Below, piece by piece: positions 34,442 through 47,400 of a stretch of DNA of 64,000 bases. The translations under genes were made by a program, and so were the position numbers. Where the stretch lies: positions 101,001 to 165,000 of the forward strand of contig VWZX01010033.1 of the NCBI GenBank assembly GCA_013399015.1. Direction: 5' to 3'. The notes below the pieces were generated by a model. It had not been told where the DNA came from and did not search any database. It saw only the letters and a program-made list of their open reading frames with translations. Origin of the DNA: Galbula dea (Eukaryota > Chordata > Aves > Piciformes > Galbulidae). Each line of letters starts with the position of its first letter. Position 1 is the stretch's first letter.

Positions 34442-35062
34442 ATAGAAACATAGAATGGTTTGGGTTGCAAAGGACCTTAAATATCATCTAGTTCCAACTC
34501 CCCTGCCATAGGTAGGGACATCTTCGACTAGACCAGGTTGCTCAAAGCCCTATCCAGCCTGGCCTCAAACTTTTTAGGGACGGGGCATCCACAACAGCTC
34601 TGGCCAACCTGTTCCAATGTCTCGCCATCCTCACAGTAAAGAATTTACACCTAATATCTAACCTAAACCTAGTGTCTTTCAGATTAAAAGCATTACCCCT
34701 TACCCTATCACTACACTCCCTGAAAAATGAGTTCCTCTTCATCTTTCCTGTAAACCACCTTTTAGTACTGAAAGGCCACTATAAGGTCTCCCCAGAGCCT
34801 TTTCTTCTCCAGACTAAAACCCAACTCCCTCAGCCTGTCCTCACAGGGAAGGTGTTCCAGTCCCCTGATCATCTTCGTGACTCTCTTCTGGACCCACTTG
34901 AGCAGATCCATGTCTGTCTTACACTGGGGGTCCCAGAGCTGAACACAGTACTCCAAGTGGGGATTCACCAGAGCAAAGTTGTCTAGGGTTAGGGGGAGAA
35001 ACACCTCTCTCCACCTGCTGGCCATGCTTCTTTTGATGCAGCCCAGGATGTGATTGATCACA
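34442..35062 (-). mobile_element. CR1 LINE 3' fragment, older
   Basis: The 3' terminus (ATAGAAACATAGAATGGTTT) is at the low end, followed by the ATCATCTAGTTCCAACTCC core. Minus-strand frames show [59 protein letters not shown] and [19 protein letters not shown], split by frameshifts. It is more diverged than the 31986 and 42736 copies and is oriented in sense with NTRK2. Confidence 0.93.
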
Positions 35063-35299
35063 ACATCCGCCCAGAAAAACGTTACTGGACAGGAAGATAC
35101 TAGCCAGAACCTTCTTCTAGTTAAGATTTCTGCCGCTCAGTAGTCATGAATTTATAGAACTTCTTCTGATATCCACATGAAGCATTTGCCATGTTCTCCA
35201 ATGTGGAATAGCCTTAGCAACAGACTCACTCTAGCATCCGATGAGTTTGTGCACCTCTGAGAAATCATAATGAAAAGTACAGGAATTGCTTTCCATTAA

Positions 35300-36566
35300 T
35301 CATTTTCCATTTCCACAGTGGTAGACTTCTGGATTATGCTCAATTAGATCTTTTGGGACATAGTTATAAAACAATTCACCTTTGGAGATGGGAGAAAGCT
35401 CAACAGACTTTGAAGGAATACGCCTGCCACTACAGATCAAAGACATACAATTGTGAACAACACCATTCTTTCCCCAAGAATGATTCCTAAGGCAGTGAAG
35501 GCTTATATACTCAAAACACTCTTCAAATGCAGATCTAAAAATTACTGCAGCTAAGCAAATGACACTCACAGACAGAAAACCAACATATGAAACTTCTGTC
35601 CCCGCTGCATCATGCACAAAGCTATTGATCGGACTGGCTTCACAAACTGACTTGACTTGCCTCAATGCTGGTTCTCTACTGCCATTTGCAGACATCTCAT
35701 CCTCCCTGCCATATGAAGCATCATCTGCTCAAGATTTCTTCTGTTACCTCTCTCCTGTCAGCTTTCCTTGAGATTGCCTCTATGGTAAGCAAGAAAATGC
35801 CCTGCACTCAAAGCTATTCGCAATGTACCATCTAGCTTTGCCATCGCAGAGGCAGCCATGCTACAAAACCAAGCTCTGGTAGTTTTACTACAGCAGATTT
35901 AAACACATTAACTGTGAAACCGGTTATAAAGCTGGTTGCAAAACCACAGGAGGTTTTTCTGAAATACTGGAAGTATCACTGTTGGTATTCTGCATGGTTT
36001 TAAATAAAGTAATATTTCTCTTTTTTTCAGGATGCTGCACATAACACTTTTCTGCTTTTTCTACTTCTGAATACTTTGAAAGTATTCTTTCCTAGCTTTT
36101 TTTCTGAGGTGCCTCCTCTGTTTACTTACTCTCTTCTTCTTTATGAAAACTTTTGCCTCTGTCTTCTTAACTGATTCTCTGTTGACCACCTGGCTCATCT
36201 ATACTTTCTTTTTCTAATATCTGCCTGGATTTCTTAACTGTGCAGCTTCCTATCACCTTGTAATGGTCCATTCCCAATGTCCATGCATCATCCTGTGATG
36301 TTGCAATTTATGTTAACATTAAATAGCATTAGTACTTGTTAAACTCAAGTACTTCAGGGTGACAATCATTTATTTTCAGTGCAACTTCCTCTTTTACCAA
36401 AAATTCAGCCATGCCGTTTCTTAGCAACACATCTATCAGAACAGATTTGTATGGAAGTCTCAAAAAGGAACTGTTAAAGAAAGCTGATGGTTTTGTAATT
36501 CTCTATGACTCTAAGGAATACATGTATAACATTAGCACCAACTGAAGTAGAAGACCTTATAAACTT
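35300..36566 (-). pseudogene. Possible decayed coding sequence, unidentified
   Basis: One minus-strand frame runs about 420 codons from the edge of the CR1 at 36573 down to a stop near 35300. I count about 12 in-frame stops and no need for a frameshift. Open stretches look protein-like, for example LRLPYKSVLIDVLLRNGMAE near 36420-36460, IATSQDDAWTLGMDHYKVIG near 36250-36310, and a final 131-codon open stretch at 35300-35695 with a hydrophobic segment (FLSVSVICLAAVIF). The LRLPYKSVLIDVLL segment is faintly like the region after a Tudor domain, but I cannot name a parent gene. The CR1 at 36573-38470 would cut off its 5' part. AT-rich intron can give similar-looking frames by chance, and the plus strand near 5440-5790 shows a comparable accidental run, so the call is weak. 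Confidence 0.22.
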
Positions 36567-36572
36567 CTCTAA

Positions 36573-38470
36573 TTAGTGCTCCAGCCTCCTAATCTTTGTA
36601 GTTCTCCACTTGTCTTGCTCCAGGAGCTCCATGTCTCTCTTGTAGTGAGGAGTCCAGAACTGAACACTGTACTCCAGCTGAGGTCTCACCAGGGCTGAGT
36701 ATAGGGAAAAGATCATCTCCTTCAACCTGCTGGCAATGCTCTTCCCAATGCGGCCCAGGATACCATTGGTCTTCTTGGCCACAACGGCACATTGGTAGCT
36801 CATGGACAATTTCTTGTCCACCAGGACTCTCAGGTCCTTCTCTGTAGAGCTACATTCAAGTAGATCAGCCCCCAGTCTCTATTGGTACATGGGTTGTTCC
36901 TTCCAAGGTGCAAGATCCTGCACCTGCCTTAGTTGAATTTTAGAAGGTTTCTTTCTTCCTATCTCTCTAGCCTGTCAAAATCCTTCTGGATGGCTGCAGA
37001 GCAATTTGGGGCATCAATCACTCCTTCCAGTTTTGTGTCATCAGCAAACTTGCTGAGGAGGCACCCCTTCCCTTCATCCAGACCACTGATGAATAAATTG
37101 AACAATACTGGCCCCAGAACTGACCCCTGGGAGGCACAATTAGTTACAGGCCTCCAGTTAAAAGGATCGCACTGATCACAACCCTCTGAGACAGCCATTC
37201 ACCAAGTTTTTGATTCATCTCACCATTCACTCATGCAGATCACACTTCCTGAGCTTGCTTATGAGGATACCACAGGAGATGATGTCAAAACCCTTGCTGA
37301 GATCCAGGCAGACAATATCCACAGCTCTCACCTCATCTATCTAGCCAGTTATCCCACTGCATAAGGCACTCAGGTTCATCAAGTGTGATTTCCATTTCAT
37401 GAATCCATGCTGACTACTCCTGATTATCTACTTATCTTCCACGTGCTTAGAGATGGTCTCCAGGATAAGCAGTCTCATCATCTTTCCAGGGATGAAGGTG
37501 AGGATGAGTGGCCAATAACTCCCTGGGTCTTCTTTGATGCTCTTTTTTAAGACTGGGGTGACATTTGCTTTCTTCCAGTCTTCAGGCACCTCCTCTGACT
37601 GCCATGACCTCCCAAAGATGAAAGTGGCCTAGCAATGATGTCCACCAGTTCCCTCAGCACTCGTGGGTGCATCCCACAAGGGCTCATGGATTTGTGGGTG
37701 TTAAGTTTGATTAAGTGGTCTCTAACCCAATCCTCCTCAACCAAGGGAAAACTTTATTTCTCCAGACCCTCTCCCTGGTCTCCTGGGTCAGGGACTCTGA
37801 AGTGCTGACCTTGGCAGTGAAGACTGAAGCAGAGAAGGCATTCAGTATCTCAGCCTTCTCTACAACTGCTGTAGCAACTGTCCCTGTTCAATTCAGTAGC
37901 AGGCCTGCATTCTCCCTGGCATTCCTTTGTTATTGGTGTATTTGAAGAATCCCTTCTTGTCATCCTTGACATCCTTACCCAGATTTAATTCCACATGGGC
38001 CTTGGGCTTCTTTGTTGCATTTCTACATACCCCGAGAACCTCCTTATATTCATCCCATGTGGCCTGTCCCTGCTTCCACTTCTTGTGTACCTCCCACTCA
38101 TGCCCGAGTTTTGACAGGAGTTCCTTGTTCATCCACATAGGTCTTTTGCCCCTTTTGCTCAATTTCCTGCTCATGGGGATGTACCAGCCTTGTGCATGGA
38201 GGAAGTGATCCTTGAGTATTAACCAACTCTCTTGGACTCTTCTTCCCTCCAGGGCATGTTCCCATGGGATTCTTCCAAGAAGTGCCCATAAGAGGCAAAA
38301 GTTTGCTCTCCAGAAGGTGAGGGCTGCACTCCTCCTCATTGCTCTACTTCCCCCGTTGAAGGATACTAAACTCCACAATTTCATGGCCACTGTACCCAAG
38401 GCAACCCCCAACCTTCACCTCAGCAACCAGATCTACCTTGTTTGCAAGTATGGCATCTAGGAAAGACTGC
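36573..38470 (-). mobile_element. CR1 LINE internal segment lacking its 3' end
   Basis: This is the longest CR1 segment here, about 1.9 kb. On the minus strand, from high to low coordinate, it reads the end of the endonuclease domain (DAILANKVDLVAEVKVGGCL), the linker (WILKDHF-like, MNKELLSKLGHEWEVHKKWK), weak RT pieces including HKSMSPCGMHPRVLRELVD near 37650-37700, [12 protein letters not shown] with FADDTKLEG near 37040, and NGILGRIGKSIASRLKEMIF. It stops at TKIRRLEH near 36575. Frameshifts and stops are frequent. The last 150 or so codons and the 3' UTR are absent, so a deletion after insertion is implied. It adjoins the doubtful pseudogene frame below 36567. Confidence 0.93.
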
Positions 38471-38718
38471 AAGCCAAAGCAAACCACTCACAGTCTCAGT
38501 CCTATCTTGGACTGGACTATATTCAAAACCAAAGTCTTCAATGGTCACAAAAACTAGCTCTCTAAGGATTAGACTGCAAAAGACAGACATGTGCACTTCA
38601 CACATGAATACTCTCACTTCACCCAATACTAAATAAGCAAGAATCAGATTCCAGTGCAGGAACATAATTCCTTAATATCTCATTCTCTGGAGTCCCCAGA
38701 TTTATACCATAATTTCAG

Positions 38719-38898
38719 TAAACACTGGAACAGGTTGCCCAGAGAGGTTGTGAAAGACCGATCCCTGGAAGCTTTTAAGACAAGGCTGGATGTGGCTCTG
38801 GGCAACCTGATCTAGTGGAAGGTGTCCCTGCCAGGCAGGGGGGTTGGAACTAGATGATCTTTAAGGTCCCTTCCAACTCTGACAATTCTATGATTCTA
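38719..38898 (+). mobile_element. CR1 LINE 3' fragment, older
   Basis: A 180 bp copy starting ACACTGGAACAGGTTGCCC, with the [20 protein letters not shown] in altered form, then GATCTAGTGGAAGGTGTCCC, TTGGAACTAGATGATCTTTA and a TTCTATGATTCTA terminus. It is antisense to NTRK2. Confidence 0.92.
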
Positions 38899-41800
38899 AA
38901 CTGAAAGTTTTTCATTTTTGGAGTCTTTAGAAAGAATCCATTTCCCTTGACAATTTTTCTTCACCTTATCTGACTTAGCCAGATGAGGGGGTTTTTGGTG
39001 GTTGCTTTCTGGTTTGTTTGGGTTGTTCGGTTCCACACCACCCCCCCATATCATGTGCTAAGCTCCAACTAGCTAGTTAATTAGAAGTGTAGACAAAACG
39101 AAATTTGGGGATAGGGTGAAAGAGTGAAAACAAACATGATGCATTAAATCCTATGAACAGAAAATGTAAAACAGCAATACCAAGAGCCTAGTTCTCTTCA
39201 TCTTAATATCAACTGAGAGTAATTTACAGAATTGACAATGCTGCAAAATCCCTATGAATGACACTGGAATCAGGACTGTTGTCTTTGTATTAAGAATGAT
39301 GACAACCTTTTTTGGCAAATGAAGTCTTGTGCTGCTGTGACACTTAGTTGTACCACTGAAAGGCAGCATCTGTAATACACGGTTGCACATGAATTGTTTT
39401 AGGAATGGGTTAACTTAATTGACCTGTGTTATTCCCATGAGGAAATGCCAAAAAGGTAATTGCCCATATTTGTATACTACATTATAAAGAATGGCATTTT
39501 CATGTCCTAATGTTTAACTGAAAATTTACAAAATCCATTTAACTTTCTTCCTGAGAAATTGATTTCTCTTTCTTACTGAGGTAACCTGAAATTCCAACTC
39601 TGGTCATGCTCAGACAAAACCCCTACTGAAGTCAGTGGGAGTTTTGTCAGGGAGAGGATTAAAGATGGCAGATTTTTCTGCATGCAACTAGAAATGTAAA
39701 CACAGTGAAGATAGGTTTTCATTATGTTGCTGCTGGCATTACTAAAATTAGCAAGACTGGTCTTTCACATTTCAGTCATGCACTCTTGCAGAGGAAGGAT
39801 GGCTGTGAAGCGGACAAGCTAGTTTGCTGGAGAGTGCTTAAAGCTGGGCTGGGAGCCAGCAGAAGTGAATTCCGTCTGAATCCTCTCCCTTCTGCACTTC
39901 TCTTTAAGGCCTAAGAATAAGCAGCAAAGGAGCAAAGAAGCAAGCCTGGACCTCAGCAAACAGCACTACTTGGAGGCAGTGCCACACACTCATCATAAAA
40001 ACCTACCAAAGCTATCCACAGTATCTGTGTCATTCCAGCCCTGTGAGCATGCCTGGGCGCACATCCCTTCAGGAGGAGTTAAGGCAGGCTCTGTGCCACA
40101 GAGATGAGAGGAAGCAGTCAACACTTAACAGCTTCACTGGCCTTCCACTAGGGGCAGCCGGACCACACTGGCAATCAGAGAAGCCCATTATTCTCTAGTG
40201 GGGTACGTGGCTCTGCACGGAGGGGATACTGCACTGACTTGAGGTCCTCAGGTTTTGCTACCTGCTTCCTCCACTTGGTCATGTTACTTTAGACGCATGG
40301 AGAAACTAATTTTAAAAAAGTACATGGCTCATTGACCGTGTGTTTGAGATTATTTTGTTCTCCAGGACAGTTTCCAGAGACATTAGAATTTGGTTTCATA
40401 AGACAGTACCAACTTTTCTTACTTTAAAGGGCCATATCTTCATGTTTTCACAATGTGGTATCAAAACCCAAGGAACAAAGATACGCCAACTTGAAATAGC
40501 TAAGTTATCTACACTAGCCTGCAAAATGAAGCAAAGATTAAGTTCTGAGCTATTCAGCCATTTACATTTTTATATGGAAGCAAGGATAATGTAGGATGTC
40601 ACTACAGATGTAATTTTTAAAATGAAACCTCATTTTCAAGAGTATGATTACAACAGATTTCTGATGTTCTGTATCACTAGCAATGCCATCTGGCACCAAT
40701 TTAATTTCAAACTGCCAAGCAATTATTGCTAAAAAATGAACTAATACTCATTTTATGGGGTATTTCTTATAATGCTTAATGAAGAAATCCATGTTTAGGG
40801 ACCAACATCACTTGCAAAATAAAGATCAATAGTACTAACAATTAAAATACCAACATAAAGATGTAAGAAGTCCTGAATTTAAAACAAGCTAGCCCTGTTG
40901 AATTAAACTCACTGATATGGATTCTAAAGCAAGTTTTAAATTATATTATACATAAAGTCATTCAATACCAGTAGTAAAAACTGAGATTATTCACTCTGTT
41001 AGTAACATGACTAAAACTGTAAGATACAGCACTATTTTACACCTACATAATCTCCTAAAAGATCATTTTGTAGAAAAAAGCCCCAAAATATGCACAAAGA
41101 TCTTACATGGAATCTGGCTATTATGGATTGCACACCACAAAGCCCTTACACTTTTGGAATTAAAACTGAATTGCTTCATTTTGTTGGAATTTCCTTTCCA
41201 CATTAAAAGTTTGGCAAGACCTAAGATGCTTACTCCTACAAATGTTCACAGACAGTGAATTCAAAGCTTCAAAATTTACCATTCCCAAATAGTAGGGAGC
41301 AGTAGTAGTTACAAATGGCAAATATTTGAGTTGATCTCTTGGCTGGTGTGAATTGGTTAAAGGATTTGACTCATACCTTTCTCAGCTTCTACTAATTTTA
41401 AGTTGCTCGTGGTTTTGCATCCCGTGCAGATAGATTCACTGCTGGACAGACTGATGTGTTAGCATTTTACAGTTACATGGCATACACATAAACACAATGC
41501 AAGGAAAGACATGGGGGAATCAGGCTGCACAATCCGTGCACCTGCAGTTGCAATTTGTAGGTAGCAATGACAAAAGCTTTCAGAATGCTAAAACAGTTGT
41601 ACATCACTCAGAGACAATTTAATGTGGTACAGTAAGAGCCCGCCCTAGAATCATGAAGCAGCTAAAATTAAACTTGAGTAAGTGAAGGATGTGACTTCAG
41701 GCAGGACCACACATGCATGCACGATTTCTCCTATCTGTAATTGCAGTGATGACAAAAATCTCAGAAATAAATGCCCCAGACTTATATTATAGGGGAAGAC

Positions 41801-42735
41801 AGTGCTGCACTCTATCTGAGGTCAGAGCCAGGGCTCTGGTGTAACCAGGCAAGCATCTGCACAGACTCCTTCCATCCTGCAACATACAGATGGAATTCCT
41901 TATGAATGCAGTGAGGTAAAATTACATTTATATTGTATTAAACAAATAAATCACACAGTAGCCTGATTTATGACACCCAAAGCAAGACCTGCATGTCTCC
42001 AAATGGGGAAAAGCATCATAAGTTTTTCAGACTTTCCACTCCCCTCCTACAGTCCATCAAACCCCTTGTAATTAGATGACAGGATAACTCAGTCTCTCAG
42101 CCACCAATCCTCTGCTTCATCTACCAAAGGCTGCCCTTTTCTGGTACAAATATCTGTCCCCCGGCAATCACTGATCAAACTGCTATCATGTGGACCATCA
42201 ATAAATCAGTACTGACTACAACTGCTCTCACCATGAGCAAAGTCCAGACCAGAACCCTGGAGTAAAAAATGTAGAGCCCCACAGTTAGGAACCCTAGAAG
42301 CAACACCATTACCTCCTAACCCAGGCAACAACCACACTCGGGTTCCAGGGTAGTTGAGTTCAATGGTAACAGGGTTATGTATGCACTTGAATTTCAACAA
42401 AATTGCAGCAGTGAATGAAAACTTGGCATCCTCTTTAGAAAGGAAAAGCAGTTATGATAAATCTTTGCCTTCCTCTTGAAGAGGCATGTGATTGTTCACT
42501 TTTTTTTTTAAATGTAATGATGTAGAGTAGTAACTGTGACTTTTCACCTGGAAAGAGATTATGCCAACTCCCAAGGGAAAACCAATGCTGAAATACAGGA
42601 AAAGGTAATCTGTAATACCACACAAGCTGGTCTATGCATGTTCTGCTTCAAAAACTGTAGCTCAAATGCCTGGTTGTTACTGGAGGAAGGAAATGCTCAG
42701 GCACTTCACAGTTAACTTACCTGATATTGATTCAT
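38899..42735. other. Intron between CR1 copies
   Basis: Contains a homopolymeric C run near 39043, the palindrome at 39613 and a GC-richer patch at 39780-40260 with no identifiable content. Confidence 0.65.
39613..39648. repeat. 36 bp near-perfect palindrome
   Basis: GACAAAAC... and ...GTTTTGTC arms surround ACTGAAGTCAGTGGG. The centre resembles a short CCATTGACTTCAATGG-type palindrome also seen in eroded form at 7551, 21648 and 51797. I take it to be a relic of an ancient amniote repeat. Confidence 0.6.
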
Positions 42736-44400
42736 ACAGAATCACAGAATCATTACAGTTGGAAAGGACCCTCAAGATCATCTAGTCCAACCGATAGCCC
42801 TACACTACTCTTACCCCTAAATCATCCCCTGAAGAAACACATCTATCCGCTTCTTAAAAACCTCCAGCGATGGTGACTCCACCACCTCCCTGGGCAGCCT
42901 ATTCCAATATCTAACCACTCTTTCAGTAAAGAAATTCTTCCTAATATCTAAACTAAACCTACCCTGGAACAGCTTAAGCCCATTCCCTCTAGTCCTGTCA
43001 CTAGTCACAAGGGAGAAGAGGCCAATACCCGCCTCCCTAGAATGGCCTTTCAAGTAGCTGAAGAGAGCGATAAGGTCTCCCCTCAGCCTCCTCTTCTCCA
43101 GGCTAAACAAGCCCAGCTCCCTAAGCCTCTCCTCAGAAGGCCTGTTTTCCAGACCCCTGACTAGCTTAGTTGCCCTTCTCTGCACCCTCTCTAGTAGCTC
43201 AATGTCCTTCCTAAACTGCGGTGCCCAAAACTGCACACAGTACTCGAGGTGTGGCCTCACCAGTGCCGTGTACAGTGGCAAGATCACCTCCCTGCTCCTA
43301 CTGGTCACACTATTCCTGATGCAAGCCAGGATGCCATTGGCCTTCTTAGCCACCTGGGCACACTGCTGACTCATGTTCAGCCGGCTGTCAATCAGCACCC
43401 CCAGGTCCTTCTCTGCTGGGGAGCTCTCCAGCCACACCTTCCCGAGCCTGTAGCGCTGCTGGGGGTTGTTACGACCAAAATGCAGGACTCTACATTTACC
43501 CTTATTAAAACTCATCCCATTGGCCTCTGCCCATCGATCCAGCCTGTCTAGGTCCCTCTGCAGAGCCTGCCTACCCTCAAGCAGATCGACACTCCCACCC
43601 GGCTTAGTGTCATCTGCAAACTTACTAAGGGTGCACTCTATCCCCTCATCCAAGTCATCAATAAAGATGTTGAACAGGAGAGGCCCCAACACTGACCCCT
43701 GAGGGACACCACTCGTGACCGGCCGCCAACCAGACTTGACTCCATTGAGCACAACCCTCTGGACTCGGCCATCCAACCAGTTTTTGATCCAGCCAAGCAT
43801 GTGCTCATCCAAGCCACGAGCAGCCAGCTTCTCTAGGAGAATGCTGTGGGAAACTGTGTCAAACGCCTTGCTAAAGTCAAGGTAGACAACATCCACAGCC
43901 CTTCCTTCATCTAATAAGCAGGTTACCCCATCATAGAAGGAGATCAGGTTAGTCAGACAGGACCTGCCTTTTGTGAAGCCATGCTGACTGGACCCGATCC
44001 CCTGGCTGCTCTGCAAGTGCCGCACAAGTGTACTCAGGATGATCTGCTCCATCAGCTTTCCTGGCACAGAAGTCAGACTGACAGGCCTGTAACTTCCCGG
44101 ATCATCCTTCCTTCCCTTCTTATATATGGGGGTAACATTGGCTGATTTCCAGTCTGCTGATACCTCCCCAGTCAGCCAGGACTTTTGAAAAATGATGCAA
44201 AATTGCTTGGTGAGCACCTCCGCCAGCTCTTTCAGCACCCTTGCGTGCAGCCCGTCTGGCCCCATGGATTTGTGCTCATCCAGGTGACGCAGCAGGTCAC
44301 TAACCATCTCCTCTTGGACTAGGGGGAAGTCACACCTTTCCGTGACCATATTCCATGTATTGAAAAAGAAGACGGCTGAGCAATTAATGACAACACAGAG
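42736..44400 (-). mobile_element. CR1 LINE with 510-codon open RT frame
   Basis: The 3' terminus is at 42736 (ACAGAATCACAGAATCATTA). The minus-strand frame 42817-44349 is open for 510 codons. In order it holds a thumb-side start ([20 protein letters not shown], residues 20-40), RT box [12 protein letters not shown] (about 158-168), [17 protein letters not shown] (213-229), the catalytic FADD box (244-247), and the C-terminal region to FLQGMI. A full CR1 ORF2 also has an N-terminal AP-type endonuclease. That is missing here, so the element cannot move by itself. The 5' boundary is uncertain between 44350 and 44400. It is the least decayed CR1 in the window and is sense to NTRK2. Confidence 0.96.
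42817..44349 (-). pseudogene. CR1 ORF2 fragment (reverse transcriptase part)
   Basis: A 510-codon open frame for the reverse transcriptase and C-terminal part of CR1 ORF2. The metal-binding aspartates of box A and FADD are both present, and VDLL after the FADD region and [16 protein letters not shown] match the 31986 copy. The first methionine is an internal residue of the parental protein and not a genuine start. No promoter or endonuclease is present. It is treated as a truncated, non-autonomous remnant whose frame has simply not yet decayed. Its age relative to the other copies is judged only from intactness. Confidence 0.85.
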
Positions 44401-47400
44401 TTACTGCTTGTGTTGCAAAAGCCTTCACAAGATTCGATGAGGACTCTAGTCACTGGGCTACCTGCTACCCAAAAGACATCACCAAGACAGGGAGACAGTT
44501 ACATTATAACAGAGGCACAGTACCTCAGACTTCCAGAAGATTACTTTTGGCTTATAAAAGATAAAACTAAGAGAGAAACTAACTTTCGAGGTCTTTTATG
44601 CATTCAACTGACATTAATAGAAAAATCAATGAGCAGGGCTTACCATGAACAAGTCAACACTGATATTCTTTTGTACTTCAACTTTTGTCTCTCATATTAA
44701 GAGCAACATATGCTGGTTTGAATCTGAATTAATATGGAAGTTTTATGTAAATGTTTTCTTCTACAAAGCACAGACTTATCAAGACCTCACATTTTGTTCT
44801 AATTCTTTCAGCTGATCTGTACAGCTACATAAAGCCCTCCAATTTTCCTAGGAGCCTTAAGGCATTTAGCAGAAATGAACCACCTTCTTATGATTATGCA
44901 TTGACTAGGTACAAGCTCACCAGGAATCTCTGACCTTCACTCTAGGATCTCATGGGGCAGAAAAGTGAGAGTTATCATATGAGCTCTGACCTCAGCATCA
45001 TGCTAAGTCTCATCAGGAAGCATTAGTATTGGTTACATGGCATGCTTCTTTAGGAAAAGGGAATTCTGGTTAGGCAGCAAGGTCTATGCTGGGACATCCA
45101 CTGGAGTAAAGATATTACAAAACCTCAGCATGGGCTGACAACAATCTGAAAGAAACACTACCCAGCCCATGGACAAAGGTTTATATAAAACTAGCTGTTT
45201 TCCTTGATTGTGTTCTCTGAGACAGGGATGACACATCCATTCCTGAGGCACCACTGACTTTAATGCTGCAGACACTGAAACTGTGCTAAAACCCTTCCAG
45301 GGAAAATGTGGTGACTTTTCAGTGGGATCACATGCGTCATCAAGAAACTGCACAATCAATTGCTCATCTGGCCAGAAGCAGTTTCACTACTTTATGTTCT
45401 CTTAGTACTAGCTATCAAGCTAATATTACTATTAGCTAAATAATATTAGTTGCTAAGACTTACTGAGGGACTATGCTTTGTGGTGTCATCAGTATGTAGT
45501 TTCCAATGAACACTGGTGCATTTCACTTTTGCATATCAGCATTCTTGGGAAGGTGTCATGGCTGAAACAGCCAGTTGGATATTTGGCTTCTTCTGGATTC
45601 TGGATTTGGATGTGCAAGTAGCAGAGCACTTATATGTAGCAAGAGTAAGTGAAAGTATGAAAGACACTGCACATTCATATTCTTACTTTTCTGAGACACT
45701 ATGTGGAATTTTACTGGTTACAGTTATAATGTGTTACAGAACTATATATGAAGTTTGCTATGATGAAAAATAAAGACATAATAATGGCATCAAAAAAATG
45801 GCTTAATGGGAACAAACTATGAATCTGGAAACTACAGTAGAAAAGCAAATTGCATAAATAAACAAGAGGGTTTTAGATTAGATTTTCAACTACTGGAGGA
45901 GGCCGTTCATGTTGAACACAGTATCAACTTGTGCATCAAACAAGAACTCTAATCTGAATTAATTTTCAGCTCTCCTTCAAATGCACCTGTCTATCCTGTT
46001 TACATGCTTTTATCTTTTATCACACACTATGAACTGCTGTTCTCCATTTTAAGAGGACTATTTTAGTTGAAATTCCATTCTCTGTTTATAGACCTTAATG
46101 ACACCTGGCTCCTCTATTATTAACTCTCCTCTGATGATGAAAGCTCTAGAGCTCTGGATAGTAACTCAGAAGCCAAACAAAACATTATCATTTAAATCTA
46201 AAGTATCTTTCATCTGCAACAAACTACCTAGAGAACACTTAGTTTAGAAACCTGCACACTACATTTGCTTTTTATAGGTAAAACACATTAACAAAAAAGT
46301 ATTTCAAATTGAATTATCTTAACATAAGAAATCTGAATTTTGTGACATTTTGAAACCATTCTCATGAAATAACAATGTACAAATAACTGCTTATTTTGTG
46401 CTTTGGATTTTTGCTTCAGAGTCTGATTACTAATACGATATATGAAGAAACATTCATTATTTAATCTGAAAGGTGATCTTTAAATTCATATTACTTGTAA
46501 AATAGTAACAGAATTAGAAAAGTAAACTATGAAATTAACTTCTTATTTTCACAGTATGCGAATGCAGAAATTAGACTGAAATACAATTTCTCAAGATAAA
46601 AATATTCAATACATGCTGTTTGCATTAATTTCGTATTTCAATTAACAAAATAAAGACTGTTAAATTACCATTCATGTTCATGAAAAGAACAAACCCTTGT
46701 TTGCATTTTTACATTAATTTGGATTATCAAGAACATTTTCACTTTTGTCTTTACTTAGCTCTATTCTTTGTTCTCCTTAAATAGTAACTTCTTGCACTGC
46801 TGAGACTGCAAAACTTGTGTTAAGAGTATTTTAATGGCAAGCTTGCTACCATTCAAAATAAAGTCCAATGCATCACAATTTCAGTATGTTTTCTATTTGG
46901 TGAAGCATTTAATGAATCTAGTATTTTATACTGTTTAAATATCTTCTTTAAAATAACTGTATCTACCAAATCAAAATTTACGTGTAATAGCAAGTCTTAA
47001 CTAAAGTGTCTCTAAGAAAAAGAATAGACCTTTATACCAAGCCTATTTCTTCTAGATAGTGAGGATACATAAAATTACTTACAAAACCATATTTTACATG
47101 GGCAATGATAAAAAAGCAAACATGTAAAAAGTACTATATGACAGTAAAATTGTGCCAATGGGCGAAAAATTCTGAATTCCCTATGGGCATATGAAACAGA
47201 TCTCGTAGAATGCTCAGAGATGTGTTGAGCTCCCTGAAATGCATAACCAAATATTTCAGAAGCAAGAAAATGAACATGAACATGCACATCCATTATAGTT
47301 CAAATATAGCAATCAAATTCATGGGAAAAATATGGCATGTTCTAGAAAAAAATGAAACAAGGGAAAAACTTGGGCTTAAACTGTGGCATAAACATTTCAA

